Source: CAVPEV01 sp963703555
GTDB lineage: Bacteria > Actinomycetota > Actinomycetes > Actinomycetales > Cellulomonadaceae
NCBI GenBank assembly: GCA_963703555.1
Contig: CAVPEV010000032.1
Span: 1 to 64,000, forward strand
Direction of reading: 5' to 3'
DNA length: 64,000 nucleotides
Both the position numbers and the translations under genes were made by a program. This document shows positions 24,815 through 33,146 of this stretch, piece by piece; position 1 is the stretch's first letter; each line of letters starts with the position of its first letter. Under the pieces are notes generated by a model. The model was not told the DNA's origin and made no database searches. It saw nothing but the letters and a program-made list of their open reading frames with translations.

Positions 24815-25508
24815 CCGTGCTCTCCACCCGGGCCAACGCTGCGACCGCCCGCTCCAGCGCCGTGCCGATGCACGCGTCCAGGTAGCCGTCCGGGTGGGCG
24901 CCGACGGCGTCCCCCGGTGCCAACGAGGGGTCCGCCACCAGGCGCAGGCCCTCCACCGACGCCCCGACCCCGGCTCCGTGCAGCGCGGCCAGGTCACGGG
25001 GGTGCAGGCGAACCTCCTGGACCTGCGGCCGCAGGGGATGGTCGAGCACCCGGGTGAGGGCCGCCCGGGCGGACCGGTGCGCGTCGGACAGCTCCACGCC
25101 CAGCACGGCCTCGGCCAGCTGGACCGCGGCCGCCTGCAGCGAGCGTTCGGCAGCGGCCAGGACCGGTGCGGTGCGAGCCGCGGCGGTCTGTGCGGCGCGC
25201 TCCAGCACGGCCAGCGCCTCGGCCTGCTGGGCAGCGACCCGAGCGCGCTCGTCGGCCCGTTCCGCGGCGACCCGCTGCGCCTCCTGCGCCGCCGCCCGGG
25301 CGGCCTCCCGAGCGCCCGCAGCGTAGCCGGCCGCATACCCGCCGGCGTACCCGGCCGACCCCGCGGCCCCCGCCCGGCCGCGGACGGCCTGGCTCGCGGG
25401 GCCGGACCGGGCCGCCGCGTCGTCGAGCGGGGCGAACGTCACCGGTTCGGCCACGCCCCGGCGCGCCGCGGCCATCCCGTCCCGGACGAACCCCGCGCGG
25501 TCAGGCAA
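24801..25508 (-). CDS. fliH: flagellar assembly protein FliH
   Basis: A 235-residue regulator that holds FliI in check. A GYAGGYAAGYAAGAREAAR stretch around residues 53-71 gives the small-residue repeats typical of FliH, followed by a long Ala/Glu/Arg coiled coil and the C-terminal domain (AEAVLGVELS, VRLHPRDLAAL, DPSLAPGDAV). The TTG at 25508 has a GGGGGAGG ribosome site about ten bases upstream and overlaps fliG by eight bases; an ATG at 25475 is possible but has a poorer site. Confidence 0.88.
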   Translation of the reverse strand: MPDRAGFVRDGMAAARRGVAEPVTFAPLDDAAARSGPASQAVRGRAGAAGSAGYAGGYAAGYAAGAREAARAAAQEAQRVAAERADERARVAAQQAEALAVLERAAQTAAARTAPVLAAAERSLQAAAVQLAEAVLGVELSDAHRSARAALTRVLDHPLRPQVQEVRLHPRDLAALHGAGVGASVEGLRLVADPSLAPGDAVGAHPDGYLDACIGTALERAVAALARVESTDDGG

Positions 25509-26505
25509 CGTACTCGTCCTCCCCCTCGCGCCGGATGACGATCTGCCCGCTCTCCTCCAGCGCGCGGATCACCTGGACGATCCCGGCCCGGGCCTCCTCG
25601 ACCTGGGACAGCCGCACCGGCCCGAGCAGGTCGATCTCCTCGAGCAGGTTCTCCCGGGCACGCTCGGACAGGTTGGTGAGCACCTTGTCCCGGACCTCGT
25701 CGGTCACGCCCTTGAGCGCGACGGACAGCTGGGCGGTCTCCACCTGCCGGAGCACCAGCTGCATGGCGCGGTCCTCCAGCAGCACGATGTCGGCGAACAC
25801 GAACATCCGGCTGCGGACCTCCTCGGCGAGCGCCTCGTCGCGGGCCTGCAGACCCTCGAGGATGCCCTTCTCCGTGGCCGGGTCGGCCCGGTTGATGATC
25901 TCGACCAGCGGCTGCACCCCGCCGATCGCGGACAGCTCCGCCGGGGTGAGGACGGCGGAGGCCTTGCGCTGCAGGCTGTCCGCGATCACCTGGACGACGT
26001 CGGGCGCGGCCCGTTCCATCAGGGCGATCCGGTGCGAGACCTCGCCCTGCAGGTCCGGGCCGAGCCCGGCGAGGATCGCCGAGGCGTGCTCGGGCCGCAG
26101 GTGCGCCAGCACCAGGGCGACGGTCTGCGGGTGCTCGCCCTGCAGCAGCGAGACCACCTGGCGGGCGTCGGCGTGCTGGAGGAACTCGAACGGCTGGCCG
26201 GCCATGGTGGTGGCCAGCCGGTCCAGCACGCCCTGGGCCTGCTCGCGGCCCAGCGACGCCTCGAGGATCTGCTGGGCCAGGCCACGCCCGCCACCCACGC
26301 CCGGGCCGATCAGGGAGGCGGCGTAGAACTCGTCGACCACCGCGTCGGCGACGTCCTGGTCCACGTGCTCCAGCCGGAGGATCTCCCCGGTGAGCAGCTC
26401 GATCTCCTCCACGTCCAGCTCGGACATCACCCGGGCGGCCCGTTGCTTGCCCAGCTGCATGAGCAGCAGGGCGGCCTTCTGCCGCCCGGTGAGCGCGGCG
26501 GTCAT
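25501..26505 (-). CDS. fliG: flagellar motor switch protein FliG
   Basis: A 334-residue C-ring protein that meets the stator and generates torque. The N-terminal domain (LTGRQKAALLLMQLG, EIELLTGEIL) binds FliF; the middle has EHPQTVALVLAHLRP and the EHPQ motif; the C-terminal torque helix shows MFVFADIVLLEDRAMQ and LSERARENLLEEIDLLGP with the usual charged residues. Four-base overlaps with fliF and fliH. Confidence 0.97.
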   Translation of the reverse strand: MTAALTGRQKAALLLMQLGKQRAARVMSELDVEEIELLTGEILRLEHVDQDVADAVVDEFYAASLIGPGVGGGRGLAQQILEASLGREQAQGVLDRLATTMAGQPFEFLQHADARQVVSLLQGEHPQTVALVLAHLRPEHASAILAGLGPDLQGEVSHRIALMERAAPDVVQVIADSLQRKASAVLTPAELSAIGGVQPLVEIINRADPATEKGILEGLQARDEALAEEVRSRMFVFADIVLLEDRAMQLVLRQVETAQLSVALKGVTDEVRDKVLTNLSERARENLLEEIDLLGPVRLSQVEEARAGIVQVIRALEESGQIVIRREGEDEYVA

Positions 26506-28106
26506 CGCCGGCCGGCCCGGACGCCGGGTGCTCCCAGCCAGGCGCGCAGCACGTCGGCGACATCGGCCGGCTGCTCGTCGACGAGGGCCGCGATCTCCGC
26601 CCGCTTGAGGGTGGCCGGGTCCGACTCGGCCGGTTCCGGCGCCGCGCCGAGCACCGGCACCGCGGAGTCGGGCAGGCCCTCCAGCGCGCGGGTCTCGTCG
26701 TCCCGGCCGCCCAGGGCCAGGTCACCGATGTCCAGCGCCTCCCGGCGAGCCCGGCGCGAGCGCCGCCACCCGACGATCACCAGGAGCAGCACGGCGAGCA
26801 CGATGCCGCCGGCCAGCACGGCCTGTCGCACCAGCCCGGCCGACCGGTCCGCGGCGGCTTGCCCGTCGGCAGCGGCCAGCGCGTCCTGCGCCTGCTGGGC
26901 GGCGGTGGCGTCGAAGGCCATGCGCTGCACGGAGATGGTGTCCCCCCGGGCGGCGTCGATCCCGGCCGCCGCGGTGAGCATGGTCGTCAGCTGGGTCATG
27001 TCCAGCCCGGCGGCGGCTCCGGCGTCCACCGCCACGGCGATGGACTGGCGGCGCACCGTGCCCGGAGCAGCCGTGGTCACCTCCGTCACCTTGTCCACCG
27101 CGTTGGTGACGTCCTCCGACGTCGAGGAGTACGTCCCGGTGCCCGCTGCGCCGCCGGGCACCGCGATGTTGTCCGGGCCGAGCACGCCGGCGGCCGAACC
27201 ACCCGCGCCGGTGTAGGTCTCGTTCGTGGTGGACGAGGCCAACGGCGGGACGGCGGTCGGCGCGGTGAAGCTCTCGCTGGTGCGCTGCGTCTGGTCGAAG
27301 TCGAGGTCGGCGGTGACCGTCACGGCGGACTTCCCCGTCCCGACGACCGTGTCCAGCAGCTGCTGCACCGCGGTGCGCACCCGCCCCTCGTACTCGCCGG
27401 CCTGCTGGGAGGACAGCCCGCCGGTGGCGCCGGCACCGACCGCGGACAGCACGGTGCCCGACGCGTCGATGACGGCGACGTCGGTCGCCTTCATGCCCTG
27501 GATGCCCGCCGAGACGAGGTGGACGACCGCCTGCACCTGGTCGGGCCCCAGGCTCTGGCCAGCCTTGGTCCGCACGAACACCGACGCCGTCGGGTCGGTC
27601 TGCTCGGAGACGAACACCGACTCCTTCGGCAGTGCGAGCTTCACCGAGGCCGTCTCGATCCCGTCCATCGCGCCGATGGTCTTGGCGAGCTCGCCCTCCA
27701 GGGCGCGCTGGTAGGTGGTCTGCTGGGCGAACTCGCTGGACGTCATCGGCATGGAGTCCAGCAACGAGTAGCCGTCGCCACCGGTGTTGGCCGGCAGGCC
27801 GGCGGAGGCCATCTCCAGCCGCAGCCGGTAGACGTTGTCCGCCGGCACGAGGACGGTGCTGCCCCCGTCGGTCAGCTCGTACTGCACGCCGTCCGCATCG
27901 AGCTGGTCGACGACGGCGGACGCGTCCTGTGCGGACATGCTGGAGAACAGCGGGCTCATCGACGGCTTGGTCAGCCACGAGCTGAGCGCGACGCCACCGA
28001 GCAGCACCACGGCCACACCGATCACGGCGAGCACGCGCTGGGGCAGCGTGAACTGCTTGACGGCGCCGGTGACCCGGTCGAGCGCGGAGCGCACCTGGCC
28101 GGGCAT
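26502..28106 (-). CDS. fliF: flagellar MS-ring protein FliF
   Basis: A 534-residue protein that builds the MS ring, the first structure assembled. Two membrane helices (about 25-45 and 430-450) flank the periplasmic ring domains (LFSSMSAQDASAVVDQLD, VYRLRLEMASAGLP, QRALEGELAKTI, RVHLALP-like KLALPKESVF). The C-terminal tail (ALVDEQPADVADVLRAWL) binds FliG. It follows fliE with a one-base overlap. Confidence 0.96.
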   Translation of the reverse strand: MPGQVRSALDRVTGAVKQFTLPQRVLAVIGVAVVLLGGVALSSWLTKPSMSPLFSSMSAQDASAVVDQLDADGVQYELTDGGSTVLVPADNVYRLRLEMASAGLPANTGGDGYSLLDSMPMTSSEFAQQTTYQRALEGELAKTIGAMDGIETASVKLALPKESVFVSEQTDPTASVFVRTKAGQSLGPDQVQAVVHLVSAGIQGMKATDVAVIDASGTVLSAVGAGATGGLSSQQAGEYEGRVRTAVQQLLDTVVGTGKSAVTVTADLDFDQTQRTSESFTAPTAVPPLASSTTNETYTGAGGSAAGVLGPDNIAVPGGAAGTGTYSSTSEDVTNAVDKVTEVTTAAPGTVRRQSIAVAVDAGAAAGLDMTQLTTMLTAAAGIDAARGDTISVQRMAFDATAAQQAQDALAAADGQAAADRSAGLVRQAVLAGGIVLAVLLLVIVGWRRSRRARREALDIGDLALGGRDDETRALEGLPDSAVPVLGAAPEPAESDPATLKRAEIAALVDEQPADVADVLRAWLGAPGVRAGRR

Positions 28107-28453
28107 CAGGCCTGCATCCGCATGATCTCGGTGAAGGCCTCGACGGCCTTGTTGCGCACGGCGGCGGTGAGCTCGAGGGCCACCTTCGCCTCGGTGGCCG
28201 CGATGGCGTAGTCGTGGACGTCGTCGAGCTTCCCGGTGACAGCCTGCACGGCCAGACCGTCGGCCGTGGACTGCAGCTGCTGCACGGAGTCGATCGAGCC
28301 GAGGACCGTGCCGAACGCGGAGCCGGTCGCCGCGGTCCCGGCGGCACCTGCGGTACCGGTCGTCGGGCCGACGCCGGCCGCCCCGGACAGGTAGGTGGTC
28401 GGCGAGACGCCCGAGCTGCCGGACGCCACCGGGCCGACGGCGGGGACGCTCAT
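28106..28453 (-). CDS. fliE: flagellar MS-ring/rod junction protein FliE
   Basis: A 115-residue rod adapter. The conserved C-terminal half reads FGTVLGSIDSVQQLQ ... HDYAIAATEAKVALELT ... VRNKAVEAFTEIMRMQA, typical for FliE. The first 45 residues are Gly/Thr/Ala-rich and poorly conserved. It lies in the conserved flgB-flgC-fliE order. Confidence 0.93.
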   Translation of the reverse strand: MSVPAVGPVASGSSGVSPTTYLSGAAGVGPTTGTAGAAGTAATGSAFGTVLGSIDSVQQLQSTADGLAVQAVTGKLDDVHDYAIAATEAKVALELTAAVRNKAVEAFTEIMRMQA

Positions 28454-28854
28454 GCGGACCTCCCGATCGCGAGGGCGGCCTCGTAGGCCGACTTGGCGCG
28501 GTCCACCACGGCGGCGTTCGCCTGGTAGCCGCGCTGGGCCATGATCAGCTGCGTCATCTGGCTGGCCACGTCGAAGTCCGGGTAGCGCACGTAGCCGTCG
28601 GCGTCGGCCAGCGCGTTGTCCGGCTCGTACACCAGGCGCCCCTCGGGGCTGCCCAGGGCGATGCCGGCCACCTGCGCCCCGCCCCCGTCGGCGCTGGGGA
28701 TCTCGCTGGCCACCACGTACTTCGCCTGGTAGGCGGCCTCGCTGGTGGGCTTGACGGTGGACAGGTTGGCCAGGTTGTCGCTGATGGCGTCCAACCACTT
28801 GCGGTAGACCGTCAGGCCGGTGCCGGCGACGCCGATGGCTGCGAAGGTGGTCAT
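28450..28854 (-). CDS. flgC: flagellar proximal rod protein FlgC
   Basis: A 134-residue rod subunit with the N-terminal TGLTVYRKWLDAISDNLAN and C-terminal QRGYQANAAVVDRA segments that form the rod coiled coil. Normal length. Four-base overlap with fliE and one-base overlap with flgB. Confidence 0.95.
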   Translation of the reverse strand: MTTFAAIGVAGTGLTVYRKWLDAISDNLANLSTVKPTSEAAYQAKYVVASEIPSADGGGAQVAGIALGSPEGRLVYEPDNALADADGYVRYPDFDVASQMTQLIMAQRGYQANAAVVDRAKSAYEAALAIGRSA

Positions 28855-29201
28855 CAGGACGTCCTCATCGCCACGCGCAGGCTGGACAGCTGGGTGTCCA
28901 CGGCCTGGGTGGCCAGCTGGTAGCGCAGGGTGGTGTCGACGTTGAGCAGCGTCTCGGTGTCCAGGTTGACGTTGTTGCCGTCCTCGCGGGTCGGCTCCAG
29001 CGACCGGGCCACGGTGGCCGTGGCGGCTCCGGTGCCGCGGTCCACGGCCCGAGCCAGGGCGTCCTCGAACTCCACCCGCTTGGCCTGGTAGCCCGGGGTC
29101 TGGATGTTGGCAATGTTCTCGGCGATGACCCGCTGGCGCAGGGCCAGGCCGTCCAGCGCGCTGGTCAGCGCGACGGAGCTGACGGAGTCGAAGATGCCCA
29201 T
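28854..29201 (-). CDS. flgB: flagellar proximal rod protein FlgB
   Basis: A 115-residue rod subunit; AENIANIQTPGYQAKR near residue 27 is the rod/hook signature and NNVNLDTETLLNV is the FlgB mid-motif. The ATG at 29201 begins MGIFDSVSS; an upstream extension of the frame has no ribosome site and would run into the promoter. First gene of the flgB-fliJ operon, with a structured leader. Confidence 0.95.
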   Translation of the reverse strand: MGIFDSVSSVALTSALDGLALRQRVIAENIANIQTPGYQAKRVEFEDALARAVDRGTGAATATVARSLEPTREDGNNVNLDTETLLNVDTTLRYQLATQAVDTQLSSLRVAMRTS

Positions 29202-29235
29202 CCGGGGTCCACCTCGGTCGACTGTGCTGCGTGTC

Positions 29236-29250
29236 GGCCGATCCGTGGCC
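29236..29250 (-). promoter_or_regulatory. leader hairpin B with ACGGATC loop (candidate CsrA site), flgB
   Basis: A short GGCC/GGCC stem encloses ACGGATC on the transcribed strand. The loop is identical to that of hairpin A just upstream, though the stem is only 4 bp. Confidence 0.45.
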
Positions 29251-29254
29251 TGCG

Positions 29255-29277
29255 GGGCGAGCGATCCGTGCTCACCC
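29255..29277 (-). promoter_or_regulatory. leader hairpin A with ACGGATC loop (candidate CsrA site), flgB
   Basis: An 8-bp stem GGGTGAGC/GCTCGCCC (one G-U pair) encloses ACGGATC on the transcribed strand. It begins seven bases after the -10 block, so at the message 5' end. Confidence 0.6.
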
Positions 29278-29283
29278 GCTCCC

Positions 29284-29309
29284 ATCGGCAGCCTGCCGTG
29301 GGGCCTGAG
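29284..29309 (-). promoter_or_regulatory. FliA-type promoter of the flgB-fliJ operon
   Basis: CTCA, 16 bases, GCCGATGGG on the minus strand, 83 bases before the flgB ATG. Confidence 0.75.
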
Positions 29310-29320
29310 CCGTTTCCCTG

Positions 29321-29340
29321 CACCGGGCACGGTGCCGGTG
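29321..29340 (-). terminator. hairpin after the fliT-like gene
   Basis: CACCG-G-GCAC pairs with GTGC-CGGTG (one bulge, very short loop) 18 bases past the stop. It separates the fliD-fliS operon from the flgB promoter. Moderate support only. Confidence 0.4.
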
Positions 29341-29357
29341 GCGGGGGGAAGCAGGGG

Positions 29358-29720
29358 TCAGGTCTCGATATCGAGGTAGACGGGCACGGCGGCGGGGCGG
29401 GCGTGCAGGGCCTCGGTGACGGCCAGCTGGCGACGGGACAGGGCGGCCGCCTCGGCGGTCCGCCGTGCGACGTCGAGCTGGCGGTCCAGCAGCGCCTGCG
29501 CACGGACCAGCAGGCTCGCCGGCAGCGGGCCCAGCCCGGTGGGCGGACGCCAGGCGGCGACCCGGGCGACCTCGGCCGGGGCGAGCAGGTGCGCATGGTC
29601 GAGCAGCCGCTCGGCGAGCGCGAGGTCCATCTCCAGGTCGGTGAGAGCGTCGGCCCAGGCCCGGTCCCAGGCACCCTGATCGCGGGTTCCCTGACCCCGG
29701 GTGCGCAGGTCAGCCGACAC
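29358..29720 (-). CDS. small helical flagellar protein after fliS (FliT-like position)
   Basis: A 120-residue, Ala/Leu/Arg-rich, mainly helical protein with no firm family match. It follows fliS with an 11-base overlap, where FliT, the chaperone of the filament cap FliD, is found in many bacteria. A pattern LERLLDHAHLL ... LPASLLVRAQALLDRQLDVARR fits a helical chaperone. GTG start at 29720 is the earliest in frame. The FliT role is inferred from order and composition only. Confidence 0.55.
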   Translation of the reverse strand: MSADLRTRGQGTRDQGAWDRAWADALTDLEMDLALAERLLDHAHLLAPAEVARVAAWRPPTGLGPLPASLLVRAQALLDRQLDVARRTAEAAALSRRQLAVTEALHARPAAVPVYLDIET

Positions 29721-30165
29721 CGAGCACCCCGTCGGTCGCCGTGCCCACGTCGGCGAAGCCCGGGACGCCGCCCGGCGTCGGCCGCGGGGTGGGCACCGCG
29801 GCCAGCCGCTGCGACGCCTCGTGCCACGCCTCGCCGAGCGGGGCGATGAGCCCCCGGCAGGCGGCCGTCCGGTCGGGGTCGGACTGCATGCTCGACTCGA
29901 CGAGCTCCTGCAACAGGTAGGTGTAGATGGACAGCAGGCGGGGGCCGTTGTCCCAGGCGGACACGTCGAGGCTGGCGATCAGCTCGGAGACGATCTCCTG
30001 GGCGTGCAGCAGGTGACCCCGCCCGGACAGCCGGTCGCCGGCCCGCAGTGCCGACTCTGCGCGGTCCACGTCCAGCAGGAGGCGGTCGTACAGCATCGTC
30101 AGCAGCCGGGCGGGGCTGGCCGTCGCCACCGTGTCGGCCAGGTAGCGGGTGCGGATGTCATACAT
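29710..30165 (-). CDS. fliS: flagellin export chaperone FliS
   Basis: A 151-residue four-helix chaperone that keeps flagellin unfolded before export. RYLADTVATASPARLLTMLYDRLLLDV and the later LLSIYTYLLQELVESS, in shorter conserved blocks, match FliS. The last 30 residues are a Gly/Pro-rich tail beyond the usual length. It lies between fliD and the FliT-like gene. Confidence 0.93.
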   Translation of the reverse strand: MYDIRTRYLADTVATASPARLLTMLYDRLLLDVDRAESALRAGDRLSGRGHLLHAQEIVSELIASLDVSAWDNGPRLLSIYTYLLQELVESSMQSDPDRTAACRGLIAPLGEAWHEASQRLAAVPTPRPTPGGVPGFADVGTATDGVLGVG

Positions 30166-30219
30166 CGGGGTCTCCGATCAGGGCGGGTGGGGCAGCCTGC
30201 GGTGGGCCGGGCGGTGGGG

Positions 30220-31587
30220 CTAGCCGGACGAGCCGGACGTGAGCTGGGCGATCTGCGCCGCCAGCCAGCTCGACTGGGACTGCAGGGAGGACAACGAGGT
30301 CTCCAAGGTGGTGTAGGTGCGTTGCAGCGACTCCCGGCGCGCGGCCAGACGGTCGTCCCACCCGGTGATCCGGTCGGCCAGGTCGTCGACGATCCCCTGC
30401 TGGGAGGTGATCTGCGCGGTGATGCTGCCGACCGTGGAGCTCGACGCGGCGGTGGCCAGGTCGGCCACCTGCCGGGCCATGCCGCTCACCGCTGTCTCGA
30501 CAGCGCCCGGGTCGGCCGCCAGCGCGGCGGCGAACGCCTCGGCGTCGAAGCTCACCGTGCCGTCCTTCTGCAGCGCGATGCCCATCGATGCCAGCGACGT
30601 CCCGCCCACCGCCGCAGTAGCGACCGACTGCAGGTTCTGCTGCAGCATCCGGATGGTCGAGTCGCCGGAGAACAGCCCCCCGGTGACCACGGTGCGCCCG
30701 CCGGTGGACGTGCCCGTGGTGGCCCGGGTCCGGTCGGCGATCTCCGACAGGACCGTGGTGAGGTTGGTCACCACGGTCGACGCGAGGGCCGCCGCCGCAG
30801 CCACGTCGCGCGCCACCGTGACGGTGACCGGGTCCGCCGGTACCGCCGAGACGGTCACGTCCACGCCGGTGAGCAGCCCGGCGAAGGTGTTGGCTGGCGA
30901 GGTCACCGAGGTCTCGGCGGGTGACCCGGGCCACAGGGTGAGCTGCGCGTCCTGCGCCCCCCGGATCTCGGTGCCCGTCAGGGCCGCCGTCCCGCCGCCG
31001 GCGTCGGTGGCCACGGCCAGGCCGAACCCGGCGCCCGCGCCGGTGGCCGTACCGGTGAGCTGCAGCTTGTACACGGGCACCGCGGCGGTGCCCACGTTGA
31101 CCGCCGACGCCTGGACCCCGGTGCCCGGTCCGTTGAACGCGGCAAGGATGTCGGCGGTGCTCGCGGTCGCCGCTGTCACGGTGGTGGTCGTGGACCCGTC
31201 GGCGGAGGTCAGGGTGAAGGTCGGCAGGTCGGTGCCGTAGCTGGTGGGCAGGTCGTAGAGGGTCGACTGCGCCTGGGCGAGCCGGTCCACCCGGAAGGTG
31301 AGCGAGGACGGCTGGGCCGTCGCGGTGGCCGTCGCCGTGACCCCCGACGCGGACGACGTCGCCGCGGTCGCGTGCCAGGAGGTCGACGTGGCCGCTGCGG
31401 TGGCGGCGCCGGCCAGCGAGGCGACCTTGGTGTTCAGCGACTGCAGCGCGGTGACCAGGGACGACGCCGAGGTCTGCCGGGACTTCAGCAGGGTCTGCGG
31501 CCCGGCCTCCACGGCCATGAGCTGGTTGATCAACGAGGTGGTGTCCAGCCCGCTGATCAGGCCGTCGATGCCGAGTGACGACGCCAT
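30220..31587 (-). CDS. fliD: flagellar filament cap protein FliD
   Basis: A 455-residue cap protein that inserts flagellin at the filament tip. The N-terminal block IDGLISGLDTTSLINQLMAVE and the C-terminal WDDRLAARRESLQRTYTTLE with SSLQSQSSWLAAQIAQL are diagnostic. The middle is a Thr/Ala/Ser-rich exposed region. No FliA-type promoter was found in the 167 bases before it, so it may depend on read-through from fliC. Confidence 0.93.
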   Translation of the reverse strand: MASSLGIDGLISGLDTTSLINQLMAVEAGPQTLLKSRQTSASSLVTALQSLNTKVASLAGAATAAATSTSWHATAATSSASGVTATATATAQPSSLTFRVDRLAQAQSTLYDLPTSYGTDLPTFTLTSADGSTTTTVTAATASTADILAAFNGPGTGVQASAVNVGTAAVPVYKLQLTGTATGAGAGFGLAVATDAGGGTAALTGTEIRGAQDAQLTLWPGSPAETSVTSPANTFAGLLTGVDVTVSAVPADPVTVTVARDVAAAAALASTVVTNLTTVLSEIADRTRATTGTSTGGRTVVTGGLFSGDSTIRMLQQNLQSVATAAVGGTSLASMGIALQKDGTVSFDAEAFAAALAADPGAVETAVSGMARQVADLATAASSSTVGSITAQITSQQGIVDDLADRITGWDDRLAARRESLQRTYTTLETSLSSLQSQSSWLAAQIAQLTSGSSG

Positions 31588-31650
31588 GGCCGGTGCCCTC
31601 CCATGCGCTGCGGGGTGGTCGGGTGGTGCGGTGGTCGGAGCCGGGGTGCG

Positions 31651-31713
31651 GTCACGGCCGGGGCCGTGACGTGCGGCCGGCGGTGGGGGACGGTCGTCCA
31701 CCCACCGCCGGCC
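31651..31713 (-). terminator. double hairpin after flagellin
   Basis: The first hairpin met by transcription has perfect 13-bp arms (31675-31687 and 31701-31713, GGCCGGCGGTGGG and complement) with a 13-base loop. The second is 8 bp (31651-31658 with 31663-31670). They start 42 bases after the fliC stop. No T run. Together they should stop most fliC transcription while letting some pass to fliD. Confidence 0.7.
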
Positions 31714-31754
31714 GGGTCGATCCGGCGGCGTCAGCGGCCCGCCGGGTCAGGGGG

Positions 31755-32936
31755 TCACTGCAGGAGCTGGAGCACGCTCTGCGGCAGCGACTTCGCCTGG
31801 GCGAGCATCGCCGTGCCGGCCTGCTGGAGGATCTGCGCCCGGGTGTAGTTGACCATCTCCGAGGCCATGTCGGTGTCGCGGATCCGGCTGTCCGACGCGG
31901 TGAGGTTCTCCACCGCGACGTTCAGGTTGTTGATGGTGTGGTCGAACCGGTTCTGCACGGCACCGAGCTGGGACCGCACGCCGGAGACGTTCGAGATCGC
32001 CTTGTCGATCAGGTCGATCGCCTCGCTGGCTCCGCTGGCCTGCTGGAACACCGGGGTGGCGGCGGCGACCTCGGCGGCCGTCGCGCCCGCCGCAGGAGTG
32101 GCACCGGTGAACTCCAGGGTCGTCAAGGCAGCGGCTACCGTGAGGCTCGATCCGAACGTGCTCGTCACGGCGGCCTGCAGCTTGACGAGCCGAGCTGCGC
32201 CGTTATCGGTCGTCGCGTACTCCACCGACGACAGGTCCAGGCTCTTGGACCCGACGGTGATGGTGCCGTTGAGCCCGTCGAAGGCGGCGGCCGTGGTGAA
32301 GTCACCGTCAGCGGCAGTGGTCACGAGCGTGCCCGCCGTGCCGACCACCGCGTTGGTCGACGTCATCGCGGTCGCGTTGCTGGCGGGGACGGTGACGTCC
32401 AGGCCCGCGACGCCCAGCCCCGAGGCGCTCATCGCGCCCGTGCTGGACAGGTCCACGGTGATCTTGTCGGCCGCGGAGGTGTTCGCCCCGACCTGGAAGA
32501 CGCCGGTGTAGTTGCCGTTGAGCAGCTTCTTGCCGTTGAACTGCGTGGTGTCGGCGATCCTGGTCAGCTCGGTCTTGAGCTGGCTCATCTCGTCCTGGAT
32601 GTTGACCTTGGCGTCGGCGGACAGGCCGCCGTCGTTGGACGCCTGCACGGACAGGGTGCGCATGCGCTGCAGGATCGAGTGGGTCTCGGTCAGCGCGCCC
32701 TCAGCGGTCTGGACGACGCTGATGCCGTCCTGGGCGTTGCGGACCGCCTGCTGCGTGCCGCCGATCTGCGAGCGCAGACCTTCCGAGATGGCCAGGCCGG
32801 CGGCGTCGTCCGCGGCGCGGTTGATCCGCAGGCCGCTGGACAGCTTCTCCAACGACTTGGACAGGTCGTTCTGGGTGTTGGACAGGTTGCGGTACGCGTT
32901 GAGCGCCGCGATGTTGGTGTTGACAGAGAGACCCAT
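31755..32936 (-). CDS. fliC: flagellin
   Basis: A 393-residue filament subunit. The conserved N-terminal D0/D1 helices (MGLSVNTNIAALNAYRNLS, LSSGLRINRAADDAAGLAIS) and C-terminal helices (QNRFDHTINNLNVAVENL, RDTDMASEMVNYTRAQIL, QAGTAMLAQA) flank a Thr/Ala/Val-rich outer domain of about 170 residues. A perfect AAGGAGG lies nine bases before the ATG and also contains an A-N-GGA CsrA-type site. This is the only flagellin in the window. Confidence 0.97.
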   Translation of the reverse strand: MGLSVNTNIAALNAYRNLSNTQNDLSKSLEKLSSGLRINRAADDAAGLAISEGLRSQIGGTQQAVRNAQDGISVVQTAEGALTETHSILQRMRTLSVQASNDGGLSADAKVNIQDEMSQLKTELTRIADTTQFNGKKLLNGNYTGVFQVGANTSAADKITVDLSSTGAMSASGLGVAGLDVTVPASNATAMTSTNAVVGTAGTLVTTAADGDFTTAAAFDGLNGTITVGSKSLDLSSVEYATTDNGAARLVKLQAAVTSTFGSSLTVAAALTTLEFTGATPAAGATAAEVAAATPVFQQASGASEAIDLIDKAISNVSGVRSQLGAVQNRFDHTINNLNVAVENLTASDSRIRDTDMASEMVNYTRAQILQQAGTAMLAQAKSLPQSVLQLLQ

Positions 32937-32945
32937 GGTTCTCGT

Positions 32946-32983
32946 CCTCCTTGATACGGGTCGGGTGGCCCATCCGTGGGCAC
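32946..32983 (-). promoter_or_regulatory. flagellin leader: ACGGAU hairpin plus AAGGAGG ribosome site (candidate CsrA control)
   Basis: On the transcribed strand GTGCCC/GGG(C)CAC forms a bulged hairpin around the loop ACGGAT (32965-32983), and AAGGAGG (32946-32952) follows 12 bases later. Two A-N-GGA sites, one upstream in a hairpin and one over the ribosome site, is the layout by which CsrA represses hag in Bacillus. Confidence 0.65.
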
Positions 32984-32992
32984 GCCGTCCTC

Positions 32993-33017
32993 ATCGGCTC
33001 CCAGCCGTCGGGCTGAG
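32993..33017 (-). promoter_or_regulatory. FliA-type promoter of flagellin
   Basis: CTCA, 15 bases, GCCGATGAG on the minus strand; the spacing is one base shorter than in the other operons. Confidence 0.8.
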
Positions 33018-33051
33018 GGATTCGGGGCTGCCGGTTGCGCCGGGTGGCGGC

Positions 33052-33093
33052 GCGGTCGCGGCGGGGCGGTCGTAGCGGCGCGGTCGTGGCGGA
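33052..33093. repeat. 14-bp tandem repeat between fliA and the flagellin promoter
   Basis: Three 14-base units beginning GCGGTCG at 33052, 33066 and 33080, with a further GCGGTCG at about 33116. The 129 bases between the fliA stop and the flagellin promoter hold nothing else that I recognise. Confidence 0.7.
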
Positions 33094-33146
33094 CGCGTCA
33101 CGCCGCGTGGCGGGGCGGTCGTCGCGGGAACGTCGGGCCGTCCCGG

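Noticed and set aside
24801..24820. A CsrA site at the fliI start (ACGGATG)
   Set aside because: The sequence includes the start codon inside fliH coding DNA and has no stem; probably chance.
33018..33146. A small gene or FlgM between fliA and fliC
   Set aside because: Only Arg-rich frames across GC repeats are present, with no start, ribosome site or helical pattern of FlgM.
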